Below, one piece after another: positions 36,301 through 39,727 of a stretch of DNA of 39,727 nt. Position 1 is the stretch's first letter, and each line of letters begins with the position of its first letter. Source of the DNA: Thermoplasmatales archaeon (lineage in GTDB: Archaea; Thermoplasmatota; E2; DHVEG-1); the NCBI GenBank assembly GCA_020343515.1, contig CP070798.1, positions 230,258-269,984 on the forward strand, written 5' to 3'. The notes under the pieces are model-generated. The model saw only the letters and a program-made list of their open reading frames with translations. It had not been told where the DNA came from and searched no databases. A program made the position numbers and the translations under genes.

Positions 36301-38952
36301 AAAAGTCCAATTCCATGGACTTACTATATCGGTTCCGTATAGATTCCATGTATCCTTTCCTGTATATGTTTCCTCACTATCGAAATTAAGGAAGGTTGTA
36401 AGATTATTCTGATTATTATACTCAGTATTAATCCAACTAATATTCCTACGAATAGAAGACATCCTAGCTTCCTGTATATAGCCATCAAAACAACGATTTT
36501 CAGCCCCATCACCAACATTACCTAAAGTGAAAAATTCATGAGGTGGACTACCATACAATGTACTACCGGAGACAGTAAGACCTGATCCCTGTAAAACTCC
36601 GTTCTTATAAATTCTAACTGTGTCGTCATCTGAACCATCCCAGGTTAAAACCACATAAATCCATTGGTTATTCTCCATCGAAGCTGGCTGATAACCATTT
36701 GTATTAGATGTATCTGTTCTAAACCTGCAACCCAATGTATTTGCACCTGTTCCAGTACATCTCATTAAGATTGTATTATCAGTTAGTCCGCCACCCCATG
36801 ATTTTCCCCAGAGTCGGTCATCGCCAGCGGCATTTCCGTAAATCCAGACTGAACCTGTTACTGCACTCCAAGCACTGCTTAGATCTTGTGATGAAATTCT
36901 GTCACCTGTAGCGCCGTCAACATTGAAATCTTGTGCATAGCCAAATTTTCCGTTTACTCTGTCTGGTGTTTCAGTCGCATCACCAAGTCCACCACTATCA
37001 TCATCTTTTCCTCCAGTACCGTTACAAGCATTGCTTGAACTGTCTTTATATTCATCAGTAGTCCCATTACCATCCTCTTGTAAATGCCATATGATTTCGT
37101 AATCTGAGTCCCATGTATTTGCGACATTTTCTTGACTGCTGCAGGCACTATTATTATAGTACATCCAAATTTTGGTATCAACACTGCTACTAAGGCTAGT
37201 TACATTTACCCATGCTGCTATTTGACCAGTTGAATTGTTGAATAGCGCTATTTCATGGTTGAGTTGTGTTGTATTATCTGAGTATTGTATAAACGCAATA
37301 TCATCACCGTTCTCCTGAGCATCACTCGCGAGATCAGAATCAGAAGACTCATAAATCAAAACAGGGAAGTTAATAAGATCACTAACAACCTGAGAAGAAT
37401 TAATTGTGATAAGTTTACGATTACCCCAATTAGCATTCCACCATGTACTACCTTCGAAATCAAAGTCATTACCATCAGTTGATAATAACAAATAACTTAT
37501 TTTACCAGAGGGAGATGATCGGCCTGTTTTTATATCCTCCCAACTTGGGGTCTTAAACCAAATACGAACAGTTATAGGACCATCTAATCTAATAGATCTG
37601 GAATAAGAAATACTATCCAAGCTTCTAATATACAATGGTAATCTATTGCGTAAAATATCAATACGTCTCTCAATTAAGGACTTACCTTTACCAGCAGCAA
37701 ACACTATTGGATTTTCTTCATTAAATGAGTTCGCCAACTGACTATAAGGTTTATTCTCACCAATAATCTCAAATCTCTCAACAGATAAATCACTAGAAAA
37801 CATAGGAGCAAAAATAGCATAAGAACTATTCAAGCCACTAATAGTCCTCTCAACAAAGAAACTAGTACCAGGAACAACATAAACTTTCTCATCAATCACT
37901 GGATCAATAATAGATACCTCAGAAATATTATCAGTAACATTTTCAACAGGATTACTTATAACAGACACTACAAGAACCTCTTCAGTAGACTCATTCATAT
38001 AGGACACATTCGCTAAAACAGTATAATCACCAGCAACATCAGGAACAAACTCATAATCAAAACTACCCTCTGACACGTTCGCAACATCAGATAAATTAAC
38101 ATCAGAACCAGCAATAAGAAGACTCGCAGATGTGTTTATCAACGAATTATTATACGAAACAACACCGCTGATCAACACAGATTCATTAATGACATAGACC
38201 AGCTTATCACTCTGCAAAGCAAGATTTAAACCAGTAGAAATAATTGTTACATTTTCCCCTGCAGATGTCCCATTTGTCCCTGTCTCTAAAGATTGATTAT
38301 CATCAGGGATTTCTTCAGGTAGGACACTTAATCTAACACCAGTAGAGTAAGACGTATTATTCATATCAAGTGCTACAATCGTAACAATATGTTCACCAGG
38401 AATAACATCATGAACAAACCAAACGCCCTGCCATAAATCCAACGGAGTAGAATTATCAACAAGCATTAAATCAATAACATCAACACCTGCCATATCGGCA
38501 GATACAGAAGTAACATTATACACATCAGGAATAGTAACATTCACAAACATAGTATCATTATTAAAGATGTTTTCAGGGCTAAGAGAAACAGAAACATCAG
38601 AACCAAAATCACCATACACAGGTGGTAATATATACGGTATCGCAGCCAATACTACAAATAAAGCCAATGCCACTGCTAGAATCTTCTTTATATGTAGCCT
38701 CTTGTTGGTTATGTTACGGACTTTTCGTCTTCCTCTGTATCTCCGACGTCTGTGAGTAGGATATTTCTTTCCAACTCTTTTAGTATATGAAGGAACCTTG
38801 TGTTTAATTAGAACCCTATCAACAAGATAATCAATATTATCAACACGATTAAAGGAGGATTTGTCAGAATAAATACGATTTGGAGATTGATAGCCATCAC
38901 TATCTATCTCCCCATGTATTGTTTCTATTTTCTGTATTTTTTCCTTTGCCAT
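33325..38952 (-). CDS. Giant modular surface protein with repeated DUF2341 and LamG-like modules
   Basis: The 1875-residue protein starts with an unusual cytoplasmic segment (1-90) containing the basic run RRRRYRGRRK (68-77), followed by a membrane helix (about 91-110). The outer part has Ig-like domains (about 115-400), then module 1: DUF2341 (about 504-600, WWNANWGNRKLITIN) and a LamG/concanavalin-like domain (about 640-830), ending with SPWNWTFNFPNGTGYYEFYS (near 875). Fn3-type repeats follow (about 920-1340). Module 2 repeats DUF2341 (about 1350), LamG (about 1480-1665) and the SPWSWDFDFPNSTGYYEFYS block. The C-terminal 130 residues resemble the small secreted protein. There is no C-terminal anchor. 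LamG suggests glycan binding. The zinc-ribbon gene ends 19 bases upstream. Confidence 0.85.
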   Translation of the reverse strand: MAKEKIQKIETIHGEIDSDGYQSPNRIYSDKSSFNRVDNIDYLVDRVLIKHKVPSYTKRVGKKYPTHRRRRYRGRRKVRNITNKRLHIKKILAVALALFVVLAAIPYILPPVYGDFGSDVSVSLSPENIFNNDTMFVNVTIPDVYNVTSVSADMAGVDVIDLMLVDNSTPLDLWQGVWFVHDVIPGEHIVTIVALDMNNTSYSTGVRLSVLPEEIPDDNQSLETGTNGTSAGENVTIISTGLNLALQSDKLVYVINESVLISGVVSYNNSLINTSASLLIAGSDVNLSDVANVSEGSFDYEFVPDVAGDYTVLANVSYMNESTEEVLVVSVISNPVENVTDNISEVSIIDPVIDEKVYVVPGTSFFVERTISGLNSSYAIFAPMFSSDLSVERFEIIGENKPYSQLANSFNEENPIVFAAGKGKSLIERRIDILRNRLPLYIRSLDSISYSRSIRLDGPITVRIWFKTPSWEDIKTGRSSPSGKISYLLLSTDGNDFDFEGSTWWNANWGNRKLITINSSQVVSDLINFPVLIYESSDSDLASDAQENGDDIAFIQYSDNTTQLNHEIALFNNSTGQIAAWVNVTSLSSSVDTKIWMYYNNSACSSQENVANTWDSDYEIIWHLQEDGNGTTDEYKDSSSNACNGTGGKDDDSGGLGDATETPDRVNGKFGYAQDFNVDGATGDRISSQDLSSAWSAVTGSVWIYGNAAGDDRLWGKSWGGGLTDNTILMRCTGTGANTLGCRFRTDTSNTNGYQPASMENNQWIYVVLTWDGSDDDTVRIYKNGVLQGSGLTVSGSTLYGSPPHEFFTLGNVGDGAENRCFDGYIQEARMSSIRRNISWINTEYNNQNNLTTFLNFDSEETYTGKDTWNLYGTDIVSPWNWTFNFPNGTGYYEFYSIGRKSGSPNETNPDNADAICKYNILPIITNEGPSNGSTNVPLTPQMNITINDLHGETMTIIWYSNSSGTWQVFGTNTSVNNGTYHQTNTNYSNTGKTYWWYVTVNDELDTNTSATFHFTTIQTAAPQVTTNISTGVEENNATLRGYLYDEGGESCTVRFEYGTTTNYGTNTSNQTKNTNDEFSTGIGSLSPGQLYHYRAFANNTYGSDTGSDSAFLTKPQPPTSLTAQSNNSNTIYLTWTIGTGANTTYIEYNTTANWPRNQGSEIYNSTGTSYEHSSLSQGTTYYYQVWSYTNWTYDPTLHQWSDSNASASNKTNNIPTAEVISPANGSTGVNLQSLCQIWANDSNGDTLAVFWYENSSGSWVLRQTNTSVSANSTLNWTFNQANAYGTTYWWRVAINDSIDNATFWFYFTTEVLNTSVDTITPYEVLTSPLTITASNVTPVDNVTLWYRYTSDNSTWWNESWTSRMKLTVNSSQVDDDLANFPILVNITSTNLSNKAQADGDDIVFTNATGTKLNHEIENYTSGTGNLIAWVNLTSVISSSDTDIYIYYGNSRCSDQQNQTGVWDHNYVGVWHLDEEESGTGNIGLYNDSTSKNNHGDDYVSDTGQLGQINGGQQFDGNGDYISVPHHSSLDLRNEMTISFWVYPTQNTGQWNRIVEKGLFGYQTSYYFGGGGGTNDLTFYLDNTEVFDTVNNVLQLNEWQHCAVNYSSSGDSTLFLNGTSIDSGSYTGSITGNSDVLYISFPQSTYDFPGYIDEVRISNISRNASWINTCYNNQNNQSTFISMGNEEAWMEWDNSSQNPDTASPWSWDFDFPNSTGYYEFYSIGNKSGSPNETAPNTADAICHWIENTSINVTPSQWNQGDVLMGSSNVTTGFYFNLTHEGNIALSILIKASNATNATTGAEWKLNSTPGHDNFSVQYNLSGGGSWTNINTTFNTFVTNLAIDSWQTFDLNLIMATSTSKNDPLSFTITFKSVAS

Positions 38953-38971
38953 TTCATATCACATTTTTTTA

Positions 38972-39613
38972 TTATCCTGCTGGAAAAGAGCGTTGCTTCC
39001 GGCTACGCTCTAAGCTATTTCTATCGAGAAATTCCCAGCAAAACACGTCATGTTTGTTGATTATATTACAAAATTCTTTGAAAAAAATCTCATCCTTTCT
39101 AATCAAATCAATACAATAAGTCTTGCCAAATTTATTCTCTAAAATTTTTAATGCTCGCCAATATGAGACAGGTTTTTGAGAAAGAATCGGAAGAGTCTTG
39201 GTTATCTGTGATAATAGTTGATCACAAAAATCACGTGCCTCTGAAAATGTAATGATCCTGTCAAAATCTTTTTCATAATGCTTAATCCAATGGTGAATGG
39301 TTTGCCTAGAAACATCCCGGTCATTTATATTCAGATATTGTAACCAATGGTTGACAAACTCCCTGAATTTTCGCATGTTAGAAAATTCAGGGATCTTCCG
39401 ACGGAAGTACAAAAGATAAGCAATAATTGGGAAAGGAATACTTGTTGGTGGGTATCCTTTTGCAGAATCTTCATAAAAATATTTGTGACAAGCTGTGCAA
39501 AAAAACTGTAATTTGCCCTTATGATGATGCTCATTCTTAACTACTTTATCACGGGTACAGTATGGACAAGATAACAATAGTTTTTTATCTACCCCTCTTC
39601 GTGAATTACCCAT
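38972..39613 (-). CDS. Transposase-like zinc-ribbon/HTH protein, probably a regulator
   Basis: From ATG 39613 the protein has 213 residues. A zinc ribbon (C16-PY-C19 and C39-TA-C42) with HHHKGKLQFFCTACHKYF matches the N-terminal region of IS1/ISA1214-type transposases. A helix-turn-helix-like region (about 95-120, DVSRQTIHHWIKHYEKDFD) follows. The last 90 residues are helical, with no recognisable DDE catalytic triad, and no inverted terminal repeats or target duplications flank the gene. It lies 19 bases before the giant gene on the same strand, so it is probably co-transcribed. A domesticated DNA-binding protein that regulates the surface region is the best reading. A decayed transposase is the alternative. 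Confidence 0.6.
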   Translation of the reverse strand: MGNSRRGVDKKLLLSCPYCTRDKVVKNEHHHKGKLQFFCTACHKYFYEDSAKGYPPTSIPFPIIAYLLYFRRKIPEFSNMRKFREFVNHWLQYLNINDRDVSRQTIHHWIKHYEKDFDRIITFSEARDFCDQLLSQITKTLPILSQKPVSYWRALKILENKFGKTYCIDLIRKDEIFFKEFCNIINKHDVFCWEFLDRNSLERSRKQRSFPAG

Positions 39614-39625
39614 CCCGCTCAATGT

Positions 39626-39657
39626 ATGTAACAAAAATTAGTTTATAAAAGTTACAT
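39626..39657. promoter_or_regulatory. TATA box inside an inverted repeat
   Basis: ATGTAAC (39626-39632) and GTTACAT (39651-39657) are perfect inverted copies flanking TTTATAAA (39642-39649). The TATA box is about 32 bases before the ATG at 39613, giving a short leader or none. A dimeric regulator bound across both arms would cover the TATA box and start site. Confidence 0.5.
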
Positions 39658-39727
39658 TTTATTTAAGATATAAATAAGTTATAAATTTTCTGTTTTTCAA
39701 ATTTTTTATAGCCATCCCTCTCAAATC

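Noticed and set aside
38972-39660. A complete insertion sequence around the zinc-ribbon gene
   Set aside because: No matching terminal inverted repeats or target-site duplication were found. The ATGTAAC/GTTACAT pair surrounds only the TATA box.

Overview
This window looks like an AT-rich archaeal chromosome segment. It carries nascent polypeptide-associated complex (NAC), prefoldin beta, ribosomal proteins eS1 (S3Ae) and eS17, Mre11-Rad50, an Nre-type repair protein, and archaeal-type riboflavin synthase and FAD synthase. Promoters are TATA-like, Shine-Dalgarno (SD) sites are GGAGG or GGTGAT type, and several transcripts look leaderless or short-leadered. Gene content, including the Arv/Oap GTPase module, fits a euryarchaeal, probably Thermoplasmatota-like, uncultured lineage. 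That placement is an inference from gene families, not a phylogeny.

Layout. Positions 1-2000 hold an orphan PD-(D/E)XK nuclease-like gene, a broken membrane protein gene and an unknown small gene. From 2100 to 5333 a tight + strand operon encodes NAC, a DUF167 protein, a small Toprim protein, NreA and an SPL-type radical SAM enzyme. eS1 with a very long Lys/Glu tail (5447), a membrane-anchored C69-like hydrolase (6433), a CoA-disulfide-reductase-like flavoprotein (8393) and the overlapping mre11-rad50 pair follow. A 420-base gap after rad50 holds two nested hairpin structures. Next come a B12-binding radical SAM protein and a secreted beta-helix protein. A coiled-coil gene stands head to head with the ArvA/B/C (OapA/B/C) operon. 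On the - strand, eS17-ribB-ribL-ribC-ribH form a compact unit whose first two genes lack ATG, GTG or TTG at the conserved N-terminus. uppS, prefoldin beta with a small membrane protein, and a large gingipain-like (C25) secreted protein complete the housekeeping half.

From 26.3 to 39.6 kb nearly everything is a - strand surface-protein region. It holds two related one-TM Ig-like proteins, a beta-helix/calcium-repeat protein with a cytoplasmic coiled coil, a small secreted beta-rich protein, a PKD-domain protein and a 1875-residue modular giant with duplicated DUF2341 and LamG-like modules. Interleaved are a 62-residue ribbon-helix-helix-like regulator under a phased four-site operator array, a small HExxH membrane protein, and a transposase-derived zinc-ribbon protein with an inverted repeat around its TATA box. 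I read this as a regulated cell-surface or adhesion system. The separate parts are visible in the sequence; their joint function is inferred.

No tRNA, 16S/23S/5S rRNA, CRISPR array or complete insertion sequence was recognised.
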